From Planctomycetota bacterium (lineage in GTDB: Bacteria > Planctomycetota > Phycisphaerae > Phycisphaerales > Phycisphaeraceae): a DNA stretch of 64,000 bases. Positions 21,001 through 31,400 of this stretch are shown in pieces; position 1 is the first letter of the stretch, and each line of letters opens with the position of its first letter. The stretch covers positions 496,001 to 560,000 of the forward strand of contig CP066225.1 in assembly GCA_016350165.1 (NCBI GenBank), in the 5' to 3' direction. The notes under the pieces are model-generated. The model searched no databases and was not told the origin of the DNA. It saw only the letters and a list, made by a program, of their open reading frames with translations. Position numbers and translations under genes: made by a program.

Positions 21001-24000
21001 CAATGAACGGTGGTACACTTTACGTTTATACTGATACCGGTCTCGGCACCGGCGTGTTGACGATTAATAGTGCCTCGCGAATGTCATCTTATTTTAAGAA
21101 CCTAACGCTTGATAACGATATCGTATTGAATGCGGATTTAGAGCTTGATTACTATTCCTCGTATATGAACTTGACGGGTGTGATTAGTGGCGATGGCGCC
21201 TTAACACAAGATAGTAGTAATGACGTCACGCTGACGCTAAGTGGTGACAACTCGTATACCGGTGGTACGACGTTTGATGCGGGCATACTCCAAGTTAGCC
21301 ACGATAATGCACTCGGCACCGGCACGTTCACGGTGGACACAACACCGATATCAGGTTTGCCAGGAGATCCTCCTGCAACAGCATCATTACGTGCTGGCGT
21401 CGATGATGATGATGGTATTATTGCGATTGCGAATGACATCGTATTGGAAACTGAATTACAGGTTATTGGTTCCAATGATATGACACTCGGCGGTGATATT
21501 AGTGGCGTGAGTGGATTGAATAAAACAGATGGGGATCACACGCTGACGCTGAGCGGCACCAACACTTACAGCGGCGACACGACAATTAATGCTGGCATGA
21601 TCATCGCTGAAAACGGTAATGCAATCGGTGATAGCAGCCTCGTGACCATTGCCGATGTCGCCGGTGCAATATTGCAACTCAATGGAGATGAAACGATCGG
21701 CGGACTGACCGGCGGTGGTACCACAGGCGGTGAAGTCAATCTTCAAGCCAACACGCTCACGATTGGCGGCGATACGACCTTTGATGGTGTGATTTCAGGT
21801 ACGGGTTCATTGGCGATAACAGGAACCGGCACGTTGACGCTCGGCGGTGCCAATACGTTTACCGGCGGCACGACGCTGAATGGCGGCGTGACCACAGTCA
21901 ACAGCGACGGCGCACTTGGCACCGGCTCTGTTACAGTAGCAGGCGCATCAGGATTAATTGCGGGCGTCAGTAGTGTGACGCTTGCGAACACAGTTACGTT
22001 GAATGATACCTTAACCATCTCCGGCGACAATGACTTGACGCTTAACGGTAATATCAGCGGTACTAGTGGATTGACAAAAACAGGCGACGGCATGCTTGTG
22101 CTGAACGGCTACAACACTTACAGCGGCGACACGACGCTGTCGGGTGGCGCGGTGATTGCGGGGAGCGACAGCGCCTTCGGCGACAGCGCTGGTGCGATCA
22201 GCGTGACGGCTAACACAAGCTTAGAGTCAGATCACGATGACCGTACACTTGATAACGATTTTACCATTGACCTGAACAGCATCCTGACGGTGAGCGGCAC
22301 ATTCGACCTGCTGCTCACCGGCGACATCGATGGTGAAGGTGGGCTAACTAAAGAAGGCGACGGTACGCTGACACTCAGCGGTAACAATACGTACACGGGC
22401 GCAACGCTCGTCAGCGGCGGCATTCTGCAGGTGATGAACGATGATGCGCTGGGTAACGGGACGCTAACTATCCTTGGCAGCGCGGAATTGATCGTTGCCG
22501 ACATCGTAACCGATCTTGATAATGACATCGCGATTGATCTTAGCCAGACCTTTACGGTAGGTGAGCTGGGCGACATGACGCTGTCGGGTGTGATCTCAGG
22601 CGATGGCGGCTTGCTCAAGGTGGGCAGCGGCACGCTGACGCTTACCAATGATAACACGTACAGTGGCGGCACGATGCTATCAGCCGGTGGCATCACGGTC
22701 GGCAGAGACGATGCAATCGGCATCGGCACATTAACCGTTTCAGGCGCCTCAGAGTTAAGTGCTGGTATCAGCAGCGTTACGCTTGGTAACGCTGTGACGT
22801 TGAATGACGACTTAACGATTACCGGCGATAACGACTTGACGCTTGACGGTAATATCAGCGGCACGAGCGGATTAGTGAAAAATGATAGCGGCACGTTGAC
22901 GCTGAGCGGGAGCAATACGTACAGTGGGGGTACGACGCTTTCAGTCGGTGGTATTACGATCGGCAGCGATAATGCGATTAGCACTGGTTCATTAACCGTG
23001 TCAGGCGTATCAGAGTTAAGTGCAGGCATCAGCAGTGTTACGCTTGCTAACGCTGTGACGTTGAATGACGACTTAACGATTACCGGCGACAATGACTTGA
23101 CCCTTGATGGTGTGATTAGCGGTACGAGTGGCTTAACCAAAGAAGGCATTAGTACGCTGACACTTACTGGTCAAAATACCTATAGTGGTGGTACCGATAT
23201 TAATGAAGGTACTGTCGTTGCTAGTGGTGGTAATGCGATTATTGACAGCGGCACCGTGACACTCGCTGATGTTGATGGTGCAACGTTGCAACTGGATGCG
23301 GATGAGACGATCGGCTCACTGGTCGGTGGCGGCTCTACAGGCGGCGAGGTCAGCCTGCAGAGTAACACGCTGACGGTCGGTGACGAGAATGATGCAACTT
23401 ATGCCGGTGTGATATCAGGGACTGGCGACTTCATTAAAGAAGGCAGTGGCACACTGGTTCTAAGCCACAACGACAATACCTACACCGGTGACACCACGGT
23501 GAACGAGGGTATCTTGATCATCAACGGTAACATGGCTAGCGCGAACATGAATGTGGCCAATGGTGCGATGCTCGCAGGCGTCATGAGCTTAGCCGGTAAC
23601 TACAACAACGCCGGCAGGATGTCACCGGGCAATAGTCCGGGAACCATGGCGATTGGCGGCAACCTGACACTGACCGGCACCAGCGTGTACGACATGGAGA
23701 TCGAGTCGACAGCGGGTGCAGGCGTCGGCAACGACCTGATTGATGTAGATGGCACAGCCGATGTTGATGGCACGCTGAACGTTATTGGGTTGCCAGGTTA
23801 CACGCCAACCGACGGCGACACCTTCACGATCCTCGAATCCGATGGTGGTGTGAGCGGCACCTTCAGTTCGATCTTCGAGAACTTAGGTTCATTTAATGTC
23901 AAAGCTATTTACAACGCCAACGACATTATGATTGAACTGATTGGAGTTTCATTTACAGAGGTTGTGACGGATCCTCGCCTTGCCTCTGCTGCCGAAGCCT

Positions 24001-25265
24001 TTGCGCAAATTGCAACAAACGATCCCACAGGCGATATTGCGGATGTGATTGATCAGCTGCAAGGTCTCACTGATGCGCAGTTGGTTGCCGCGTTCGAGCA
24101 GTTGGTGCCACACTATCTTGTTCCGCAGGCTCAAGCGACGTTCAAAGGCATCGACGTGCAGAACAACAACTTCAACGGCCGGCTCAACGAATTGCGTTAC
24201 GGGCGTCCGAAGCTGTGGTCTAATAACCTGCAGGTTCAGACGCCACAAGCTTCCACAGCTGAGGAATCCGCCGACCCCGAGGTCGCGATCAACTTCGCAA
24301 TGCAGGTTCAGGAGACGCTTGAACAGCAGCAGGAAACAGAACGCCTTAGTGGTACCACAGAAGAAACCAGCAGCCCAGAAGAAGAGATTGGTGGTGTTGA
24401 AAAAGAAATCCGTCGTGCAGGCAAAGATCGTTGGGGTGGCTGGGTAAATGGTTTCGGTACCTTCGGTGACTTTGATTCACAGGAAAGCCAGGCAGGTTTT
24501 GAATTCAATACCGGTGGCGTGACTTTAGGCTTTGATTACAGGGTTTTGGATACGCTCGCAGCAGGCGCCTTTTTAGGTTATTCGAACACCGGGATTACGG
24601 TGGACAATGGCCTGGGCACCAGTTCGTTCAACAGCATCAACACCGGCATGTACATGACGTGGTTTAACGACGAAGGTTTTTATGCATCCGGTTTGTTCGG
24701 CGGCGGCGTTAACTTCTATGAAAACAACAGGCGTATTCGTTTTGGCGCCGTTGACCGTGTAGCGGAGTCGGACCCAACCGGTTTTTATCTGCAGACGCTT
24801 GCGACCGGTGGTTACGAGTTCAAGAAAGGCAATTGGGGTATCGGCCCACAGCTGGCGTTGCAGTGGGTGAACCTGCAGATCGGTTCACACAGTGAAACGG
24901 GTGCAGAAGACCTGAACCTTGATGTGGGTGCGTTCAACGGTAACTCGTTTGTGACCCGGCTTGGTTTTAGAGCGACGTATGAGTATGACACCGCAGAGAT
25001 GCTGTTTGTGCCGGAGCTGGTTGGTTCGTGGGAACATGAATACCTTGATCCGATTGATACGGTCAACGTGGGTATGCCGGCAGGTGGTGAATCGTTTAGT
25101 TACACAGGTCTCGGCACCGGCCGTGATTCGGGCCTGATAGGCGTGAACCTGGTTGGCATCAGCCACAAGGCGCCGATCAGTTTTACGGTTCAGTACAACA
25201 CCGAGTTTACGCCGGATGACTTTATCGTGAGCAACATCTATGCAGGTGTTAGGATCAGCTTCTAA
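12087..25265 (+). CDS. Giant autotransporter adhesin, about 4392 residues
   Basis: The frame opens at 12006, but I chose ATG 12087: GGA lies about nine bases upstream and a clear signal peptide follows (I-S-R-I-G-M-S-L-G-A-V-G-L-L-L-S-S-S then A-A-D). After a W...N-W-V-G-G-S-V-P box the passenger consists of several dozen autotransporter-associated beta-strand repeats of about 85-90 residues. These feature G-T-L-T-L-S-G-T-N-T-Y-S-G-G-T-T-L, N-D-D-L-T-I-S-G-D-N-D-L-T-L and V-I-S-G-T-G. A closing block (A-G-N-Y-N-N-A-G, S-P-G-N-S) and a linker (L-Q-G-L-T-D-A-Q-L, F-E-Q-L-V-P) precede a Glu/Gln-rich hinge. The last 279 residues, from W-G-G-W-V-N-G-F-G, form a type V beta-barrel ending in Phe. 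The passenger should be displayed as a very long beta-helix. It is paralogous to the next gene. Confidence 0.9.
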   Translation: MINGMITISRIGMSLGAVGLLLSSSTIAADVTFVDTQNSNSWQDSANWVGGSVPSADIGGSILIQSGFDTGGDPAIPITGIDNDYHNIDTLRFIIAGVDNTYDLQGTGSLTFNSGGIIYNYKSATNNISVDKIIGSSGTLTFDAANGSLGINGAVDLSAGTALTVTGSNGTEISGIISGDTGSLTKTGSGTLVLNSSNTYSGGTTLSGGTIDINTDNAFGDSAGAITVAGDTLLDIGPWTEDIRTIDNAINLNDGQVLSVTGSNTMNLNGDITGDGSIYLDNYGDFYISGNNSFTGGITVAGSDIRTASATALGTGAVTITGASSGLTIDGSGNDFSNVFILNTELTVYIPSGPNTLSGEISGNGKLKKVGEKTLTITHDNSSFSGNTQIGEGAIQVSHNNAFGTGTLIVDKFVSFASAPTLTAGANDISLANDVTLVDTDLTISGTHDLTLAGSIGGAGARGLIKEDSGTLTLSGTNTYSGDTTINEGTIIAEGGNAIGDSSLVIIADVAGATLQLNGDETIGGLTGGGSTGGELILQDNTLTIGGDDDTTFDGVISGTGALAITGTGTLALTGTNTFTGGTTLNGGVTTVSSDDAFGTGSVTVAGASGLTAGISSVTLDNVFTLNNDLTISGDNDLTLDDVIDGTGALIKTGIGTLTLNGTNTYSGGTTLLGGGLTVGSDDAIGSGSLTVSGVATLTADSSVTLDNPIVFEKIGLTFGLDIKNDHDLTLNGVISGPNGFGKDGSGMLILNGENTFTGNITAIAGGITVGSNNALGTDWLSVGGLIELTAGISDVTLSNSLHLGNGNVLTISGDNNLTFESGVLTGYGQIEKTGAGTLSLGFDESDSYGGDFNILEGTVIVFDGRGIGNHGTVILADVASAIFQLDDDETIGSLAGGGSIGGVVNLQGNTLTVTSPSDATFDGLITGTGSLLINRGRLNKGTQTLSGDNTYIGGTTLDSGVLQVSHNNALGTGALTVDTTPINTSPPTVLTASLLAGIDGVAIANDIILETELQVIGSNDLTLDGAISGEGGLNKTDGDYTLTLTGTNTYSGGTNIDAGMVIASGGNAIGDTGTVTFADVAGATLQLNANETIGSLVGGGSTGGEVVLQSYTLTVNGTDDTTFEGLVSGTGGLIKQGSGMLTLNGTNTYTGGTTLSAGGITVGNDDAISIGTLTVDGVSELSAGISSVTLGNAVTLDDDLIISGDNDLTITDVISGTGALIKEGAGTLTLNGINTYSGGTTLSGGGVTLGTNSALSTGAIAVDGASELSAGISSITLSNAITLSDELTISGDNNLTLGGVIDGTGALAKTGDGMLTLSGTNTYSGGTTISGGTIHVENYNSAFGDSGGVITFEGDATFEHVGNRLIYNDIDLDSHELTIDTGLLSLGGDISGTGGRILVEKGSVSLHGDNTFTGGVTANGGNIFVAHNNGLGLGTLTIAVNTTSGTDASLRPYGDIELGNAIVLNDFLEIEHYEDLILNGAISGDGSLELTGRFGLFTLNGDSTFSGGTTLEAGGITVGHNNALGTGALTVGLLMPDPIYLIAGGSSITLANTITLYDDLTVSGDNDLTLTGVIFSGDILIENALFKEGAGTLTLNGANTYTGGTTLSAGGLTVGNDDALGTGSLTVDGVSELSAGASSVTLGNAVTLNDDLTISGANDLTLDGVISDGASIGSLTKTGSGTLTLSGANTYSGGTTIDGGTVSVEHYDSAFSTGALTFTNDATLTFTAIKNINNDIDLGNHQMTITGDRIGVTRLYGTISGTDGSILIEDRYVELRGDNTFSGGVTLNAGAALLNHSNGLGLGTLTVAKNTASVTSHSLFQNSFIMTIDNAIVLNDILEIITYFDLTFDGVISGDGSLVRTGGGSTTSITLNGDNSLYSGVTELLNGGIIVGHNNALGTGALEVGASNSSQSLFLKAGVSSVTLGNAVILNDDLTISGDNNLTLTDVISGTGALIKEGNGALTLTGTNTYSGGTTISAGTLQIGDGGTTGSILGDVLNNGTLAFNRSDDLIYTGVISESSGSSGSFVKAGDGTLTLTGTNTYSGLTTIMGGTLQIGDGGTTGSIQSSILNNATLAFNRSDDLTYSNLILGIGSLVKEGSGTLTLSGTNTYSGGTNINAGTVVVSGGNAISDSGTVTLADVSGATLQLNADETIGSLAGGGSTGGEVSLQSYTLTIGDANDTIFGGTIAGTGYFTKVGAGTLTLSGSNTYSGGMTLSAGGIAVGNDNAIGTGSLTVDGASDLSAGASSISLANAFTLNDDLTVTGDNDLTLDGVISGTSGLIKEGVGTLTLSSTNTYSGGTTLSAGGITVGNDDAIGTGSLTVSGVSELSAGISSVTLGNAVTLNDDLTITGDNDLTLDGVISGTSGLTKEGISTLTLTGQNTYSGGTTLSGGAVIAGSDSAFGDSADAISVTANTSLESDDDARTLDNDFTIDLNSILTVSGAYDLLISGDINGAGGLTKEGDSTLVLSGHNTYTGATLVSGGILQVMNDDALGDGTLTILGSAELIVADIVTDLDNDIAIDPGQTFTVGELGDMTLSGVISGDGSLLKVGSGTLTLSGTNTYTGDTTISDGIIDITGNSSAFGGADANGNYGTVTFTGDGAILTSATVTVANDINLNDHTVTMENTSGNLNLTGDISGTGRLVLDALSDGGVMSSIDLRGDNSSFTGDVEVEGVFWAYTSTAFGSGTLSTVGHTDLVAGSDITLNNDIAFNSSSGIVLYVNNDMTLNGEISGYGDLVINGDGSDTLTLNGANTYSKDTVINDGSIVVIGSDSAFGNTSSITLNGAVSLLSGVDDEDGVWVANAFTMSEDSTLTVDGDLDLTLNANIFDDGDVISEFGNITTNVGNGRLIKKGGGTLYLNGFNLYSGGTEIHGGTVVLLGGRDSGQMGNRLGFGTVELMGDAEIRSGEKQSSEVVNIYNDIDLDSYTLTTSTDETILRFYGSISGDGGSIVHNGPLRLVLDADNTFTGGVTMNGGTLYVYTDTGLGTGVLTINSASRMSSYFKNLTLDNDIVLNADLELDYYSSYMNLTGVISGDGALTQDSSNDVTLTLSGDNSYTGGTTFDAGILQVSHDNALGTGTFTVDTTPISGLPGDPPATASLRAGVDDDDGIIAIANDIVLETELQVIGSNDMTLGGDISGVSGLNKTDGDHTLTLSGTNTYSGDTTINAGMIIAENGNAIGDSSLVTIADVAGAILQLNGDETIGGLTGGGTTGGEVNLQANTLTIGGDTTFDGVISGTGSLAITGTGTLTLGGANTFTGGTTLNGGVTTVNSDGALGTGSVTVAGASGLIAGVSSVTLANTVTLNDTLTISGDNDLTLNGNISGTSGLTKTGDGMLVLNGYNTYSGDTTLSGGAVIAGSDSAFGDSAGAISVTANTSLESDHDDRTLDNDFTIDLNSILTVSGTFDLLLTGDIDGEGGLTKEGDGTLTLSGNNTYTGATLVSGGILQVMNDDALGNGTLTILGSAELIVADIVTDLDNDIAIDLSQTFTVGELGDMTLSGVISGDGGLLKVGSGTLTLTNDNTYSGGTMLSAGGITVGRDDAIGIGTLTVSGASELSAGISSVTLGNAVTLNDDLTITGDNDLTLDGNISGTSGLVKNDSGTLTLSGSNTYSGGTTLSVGGITIGSDNAISTGSLTVSGVSELSAGISSVTLANAVTLNDDLTITGDNDLTLDGVISGTSGLTKEGISTLTLTGQNTYSGGTDINEGTVVASGGNAIIDSGTVTLADVDGATLQLDADETIGSLVGGGSTGGEVSLQSNTLTVGDENDATYAGVISGTGDFIKEGSGTLVLSHNDNTYTGDTTVNEGILIINGNMASANMNVANGAMLAGVMSLAGNYNNAGRMSPGNSPGTMAIGGNLTLTGTSVYDMEIESTAGAGVGNDLIDVDGTADVDGTLNVIGLPGYTPTDGDTFTILESDGGVSGTFSSIFENLGSFNVKAIYNANDIMIELIGVSFTEVVTDPRLASAAEAFAQIATNDPTGDIADVIDQLQGLTDAQLVAAFEQLVPHYLVPQAQATFKGIDVQNNNFNGRLNELRYGRPKLWSNNLQVQTPQASTAEESADPEVAINFAMQVQETLEQQQETERLSGTTEETSSPEEEIGGVEKEIRRAGKDRWGGWVNGFGTFGDFDSQESQAGFEFNTGGVTLGFDYRVLDTLAAGAFLGYSNTGITVDNGLGTSSFNSINTGMYMTWFNDEGFYASGLFGGGVNFYENNRRIRFGAVDRVAESDPTGFYLQTLATGGYEFKKGNWGIGPQLALQWVNLQIGSHSETGAEDLNLDVGAFNGNSFVTRLGFRATYEYDTAEMLFVPELVGSWEHEYLDPIDTVNVGMPAGGESFSYTGLGTGRDSGLIGVNLVGISHKAPISFTVQYNTEFTPDDFIVSNIYAGVRISF

Positions 25266-25306
25266 CTTTCTACTGAACGTCTATCGATTGCATTCTTGCT
25301 GAGATC

Positions 25307-25367
25307 TTGAGGTTCCTCCCCTTCTTGCCCGGAGCTACCACTATACGTGGGGGGAACCTCAAATCTT
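25307..25367 (+). terminator. Hairpin after the first giant autotransporter
   Basis: TTGAGGTTCC-CCC-type arms at 25307-25320 and 25349-25362 enclose a loop of about 30 bases, followed by ATCTTT. A clearly related hairpin follows the second giant gene at 40821, so gene and terminator were duplicated together. Confidence 0.6.
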
Positions 25368-25479
25368 TAAACACATATTCTGGACAAAACTCACCCCGAG
25401 AATATTTGCAACCCATTTAAGCAAATGCATTCGATTTTACCCCGCAGAAACGAAGAATTTTAATGAGAAGTAAAGATAG

Positions 25480-28400
25480 ATGAAAACTCCTGCTCAAGCG
25501 ATATCTTTACTGCCTGCCGCAATAGTATTAATCATTATCAGTATGGTCGGCATACCCGTGACGTCCGTTTCGGCTGATGACGGTTCAGAGATTAACTGGA
25601 CGGCTGGTAGTAGTAGTGATGATCAAGACTGGGATAACGAGTACAACTGGTCTGCTTTTGCTGTGCCTTACTACTATGACACTGCCAAGTTTCTTCTCTA
25701 CGCTCCGCAGGAAATATATACTAAAAAAGATAGGATCAGCGTTGGGGAATTATGGATTTCGGGTGATGAGGGTCTCAGCCTAGTCTATGGTGACGACAAC
25801 CCACAGTCTACCATCTCGCTTTTCCTCAATAACGGTAAAATTACTACCAGTGGAACGGGGACACATACAATTGAGTACAACATTCCAATGTTGTTAAAGC
25901 ATACATATTGGAATATTGGAGAAAGCAGCCAACTCATAGTTACAGGCAATGTTAGCGCTTATTACTCATCTCCAGTGACAGGGTCACTCCCTATCCTGCA
26001 TAAGAATGGCAGTGGTACACTCGCTCTCTACGGCATCAACAATACCACCTACAATGGCGGAACGATCCTAAACGCGGGCACGCTATTGCTCGGTCACGAC
26101 ACGGCTGCAGGTACCGGAGACATTACAGTATCAGATGCGGATGCCGGCCAGACCATAAGATTTGCTAGTCTTGTTAACATTCCCAACGACATAGATGTAC
26201 TCAATCAATTGAATATGAGTGTGGCTAATGGCAACAGTGCTACTTATTCCGGCATAATTTCCGGCGACAGTGACTCGGAACTCACCTATAACGGTGATGG
26301 AACCCTCACGTTTACCGGTGGTACCAGCGACACTCCATTAACCTTCGGCACCTTTTTCTCAGAAGAAGGTAAAGTCGTCTTTGATGGTACCTATGTCAAC
26401 GTCCTCGGCAATGCTGGAGCAACGCAGTTCACTGCTGCAGGTGGAGATATCATACTTCAAAACGGCGCGGATGTGCAGCTTACGCCAAACTACTTCGGTA
26501 CAGTACATGTTTCCGGCAACACACTAATCGTTACCGGTGATGGCACGTCACTAGATAGTTTTTGGATGAAAGTGGAGGGTGACGCCGGACATATCATCGT
26601 TACAGACAATGCGACGGCGAATTTCGAAAACAGTCTGCAAATCAATGGCAACCTTGGTGGTAGTGACATGGTCATACAAAGTGGCGCTGTCGTAACGACG
26701 GGATATGTTGAACTGGAATATTCCCAAGGAAATACGGTTACTGGCAATGGCAGTCAGTTGCTGGTCCCGTGGTTGTACATTGGAGATGACAGCGATTTAA
26801 CTGTTGAGAATGGCGCTATGGTTGAAGCTCCAACCCGCACTGTATTGACTGAATCTAGCACTCTCATCCTTGACAATGGTACATTTAAAACCGACGAACT
26901 GATCGGCGAAGGAACAGTGTCTATATCCGGCGACGATGTTTTGACCGTTGGTATCGGTGACGTCGAGAAATTCACCTTCAGCGGCTTGATTCAAAATGTT
27001 GGAGGTGGCTCAGGTACGGTCATTAAAACCGGCGACAGTGAATTCACCTTAGATGGTACCCGCTCGACCTTCGGCAGTCTTTTCTCGCAAGGTGGTACGG
27101 TCATACTGGATGGCATCAACCTTGATCTTACAGACAGCTATACCGAGGCGCTTGTAGCCAATGGCGGCGATATCATCCTTGAAAACGGCGCAGATGTTTG
27201 GCTAGACGGTCAGACACTGGTTCAAGGCAATGCATTGACGATCACCGGCAGTGACACATTGCTAACCAGTGATGGAGTGACCGTGATCAATGGTGACGAC
27301 AGTGTTGGCAACCTCACCGTCGAAGACGCAGCAACATTGATTCTCTCGTCTGACCTGCGCATCGATGAGCTGGAAGACGCAAGTTTGGCTGACGATGACA
27401 ACCTGATTGTGAAAAGCGGTGCAATGATATCGGCAGGACTTGTTGACTTTGCAGGCTCCAGTACGGGTATTATCACCGGTGACAATAGCCAGTTGTTGAC
27501 CCACAGCTTGTCTATAAACGACATTAGTACATTAACTATAACTGAGGGCGGTGCAATGGTATCGACTGGACTTGTTGACTTTACAGGCTCCAGTACAGGT
27601 ATTATCACTGGTGACAATAGCCAGTTGTTGACCGACAGTTTGTCTGTGAACGACAGTAGTACACTAACTGTAATTGAGGGGGGTGTGGTTGAGGCTGATC
27701 AACTCACCGGCAGTGGAACTCTCAGCATCTCCGGCGATGATGCGCTGACAGTTGGTATCTATAACAGCAACTCCGCCTTCAGCGGCTTGATCCAAAATGC
27801 TGATAGCAACGCAGGGACACTCACCAAAACTGGTACCGGCACTTTCACCCTCACCGGCGGCAGCACCAACAATCCTTCAACCTTCGGCAACCTCACTTCC
27901 GAGGGCGGCAAGGTCATTCTGGATGGTGCCAACATTAACTTGACAGAATTTACGGCGCTCGCAGCTCAGGGTGGCGATATCACCCTTCAGAACAGTTCGG
28001 TTGTACAGATGAATGATTCGACCGGCCAAGCACAGGTTTATGGCGGTGCATTGAACATCACCGGCGACGGTACTTCATTGACCGGCGTCAACCTGATCGT
28101 GATAAGCAGCAATGACAGTCTTACCGTCTCAGACAATGCGACATTAGATCTAACAGGCGACCTGACTGTCGGTGTTACAGGTTATGCCGACATGACCGTG
28201 GAAAGCGGCGCAAAGGTGTCGACTCGCGGAGTTAACATCGCCGGTTCAGGCACGGTGGTTGGCAGCGGCAGTGAGTTATCGACTGGTTATCTGAATACAG
28301 GCAGCTTATTCACTGTGACTGATGGCGGTATGCTTGCGATTACCAATAATTTGGATTTACAGAAGGGCAGCGAACTAGCCGTCAAGAACGATGCTGTGGC

Positions 28401-31400
28401 TGAAATAGCAAATATCATCTGGTGGGATTCTGGCAGCAGTATCACCATTAACGGCGGTACACTCCGTACCGATAAACTGGACACCGTTAGCACCTTTACA
28501 CCAATCATCAGCATCTTCGGCGAGCATGCCTTGACAGTTGGCATCAACAACGGAAGTTCCACCTTTGATGGCTTGATTCAGGACGTGAGCGAAGTCGAAC
28601 CTGGCAGACTTACCAAAACAGGCACTGGTACTTTCACGCTTACCGGCGATAACACCTATACCGGCGGCACCACGCTTTCTGTCGGCACAATCAAGGTAGG
28701 CCACAATAACGCACTCGGTACAGGCGTATTAACTGTGGCAGGCGAAGAGGGCTATAATGATCCAGTTTTAATCGCGGACGCCAGTGATATTGTGCTTGGT
28801 AACACAATTGTGTTGAATGATACACAATTAGGTGTTTACGGTGATAATAATTTAACTATTAACGGTGTGATTACCGGTATTGGTGGATTGGAAAAAGAAG
28901 GCAGTGGCATACTGACGCTCAGCGGTATAAACACATACAGCGGCAGCACCAATATCAATGCGGGTACAGTCGTTGTGTCCGGTGGTAATGCGATCGGAGA
29001 CAACAGAAGCGTGATACTTGCTGATGTTTCTGGTGCAACGTTGCAGCTGAATAATGATGAGACAATCGGCGCACTGGCTGGCGGTGGCTCCACAGGCGGC
29101 GAAGTCAACCTCCAGAGCTACACACTTACGGTTGGCAACACGAACAATACAGCCTTTGCGGGTGTGGTTTCAGGTGCTGGCAGCTTAGTTAAGCAAGGCA
29201 GTGGCAAGCTGACACTCTCCAGCATCAATACTTATAGTGGTGATACACTGATTTCAGGTGGCTCAGTCATCGCATCCGGTGGTTTTGCGATTAGTGACAC
29301 TGGAACCTTAACACTCTCTAACGTCTCAGGTGCAACGTTTCAGCTCAATGCAAACGAGACGATCGGCTCATTAGCCGGTGGTGGTTCCACAGGTGGTGAA
29401 GTCAATCTCCAGAGCTACACACTTACGATTGCTGATACAAATAATACGGTCTTTGAGGGCGTGATTTCAGGTACTGGCGGCTTAGTTAAGCAAGGCAGTG
29501 GCATGTTGACACTCAACGGTGACAACACGTATAGCAGCGGCACGACAATTTCTGAGGGTAGCATTGCAGTCGGCAACGATAATGCAATTGGTACTAACTC
29601 ATTAACCGTGACAGGCGTATCAGATTTAAGAGCTAGCGTTAGCAGTGTCACACTTGCAAATGCGATCGTCTTGAATGATGACTTAACCATATCCGGTGAC
29701 AACAATTTGGCCCTTAACGGTGTGATCAGCGGCATGAGCGTATTAGCTAAAACAGAGGGCGGTACGCTTACCCTGAATAACGCAAATACTTATAGAGGTG
29801 GCACAACGCTTTCTGATGGTGGTATCGCTGTAGGCAGCGGTAATGCGATCGGCACCAACTCATTAACCGTAGCAGGCACATCAGAATTAAGTGCTACCGC
29901 AAGTAGTATTACGCTTGGTAATGCTGTTACTTTGGATGGTGAATTAACAGTTTCGGGTGACAACAATTTAACCCTTAACGGTATAATCAGCGGCACAAGT
30001 ATATTAGCCAAAACTGGTAACGGTACACTCACGCTAAATGGCGATAACTCTTACAGCGGTGGCACGACACTTTCCAATGGTGGCATTACGATCGGCAACA
30101 ACAGCGCGATTGGCAATGGCGCAATAACTGTAGATGGTACGTCAGAATTAAGTGCAGGTATCAGCAGTGTTGCACTTCACAACGCCGTTACCTTGAATGA
30201 CGACTTAACCATATCCGGAGACAATGACCTGACCCTTAATGGGATGATTGACGGTAAAGGTGCATTAGCAAAAATAGGGAACAGTACACTCACACTTAAT
30301 AGCGCCAACACTTATACCGGTGGCACGACAATTTCTGGTGGCGTCATCAATATAAATAGCTCCAATGATGCGCTCGGCACTGGTACGCTGACCTTCACCG
30401 ATGATGCGACAATTTATAATAACAAAACAGTTAATGTAAATAATGCTATTAATCTCAAAAGCCATACCATGACCATTGATAGCAATGAGACTCAGAGACT
30501 TCACGGTGATATCTCCGGTACAGGCAGTATTATTTTTGACGGAAATGTTTCAGGAGATCTGAAGTGGCTATATCTGTACGGCAATAATACATTCGATGGT
30601 GGTATTACCTCGAACGGAGGTAGGCTTGCCGTCGTTAGTGATACAGCATTTGGTCACGGTGCATTAACAGTGGAATCTTACACAATATTAGCAGGCATTG
30701 GCAGTTTAAAGATCGATAATGAGATCGTCTTGAATGCTGCCTTAGATATTGAGAGTAATGATGAGTTGATTTTTTCCGGTAAAATACGTGGCGAAGGCAC
30801 ATTAGAAATAGATCATTCTGACCTTGCAGTACTGACGCTAAGCGGTGACAACACGTATACTGGCGGCACGACACTTGATTCGGGCGCACTCCAAGTCAGC
30901 CACAATAACGCACTCGGCACAGGCGCGTTAACAGTGGATACAACACCGTCAACAAGTCTCCCGCCAGTCGTTTTAACCGCATCATTACTTGCGGGCATTG
31001 ATGGTGCCGCGATTGCTAATGACATCATATTGGAAACTGAATTACAGGTTATTGGTTCCAATGATATGACACTCGGCGGTGATATTAGCGGCGAGGGTGG
31101 ATTAAATAAAACAGATGGGGATCACATACTCACGCTCACCGGCACCAACACGTATAGCGGTGGCACTAATATTGAGGCAGGAACAGTCATTGCGTCTGGC
31201 GGCAATGCGATTGGTGATACCGGCATCGTAACACTTGCTGATGTTGATGGTGCAACGTTGCAACTCAATGCAGACGAAACGATCGGTGGGCTTGCTGGCG
31301 GTGGGATCACAGGTGGTGTGGTTCAGCTTGGAAACAACAGCCTAACGGTTAACCGTACGGACGATACGACCTTTGATGGTGTGATCAGTGGCATTGGTAG

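Noticed and set aside
12003-25265. Start of the first giant gene at 12006
   Set aside because: The first 27 codons lack a binding site and precede a clear signal peptide that begins at or just after 12087.
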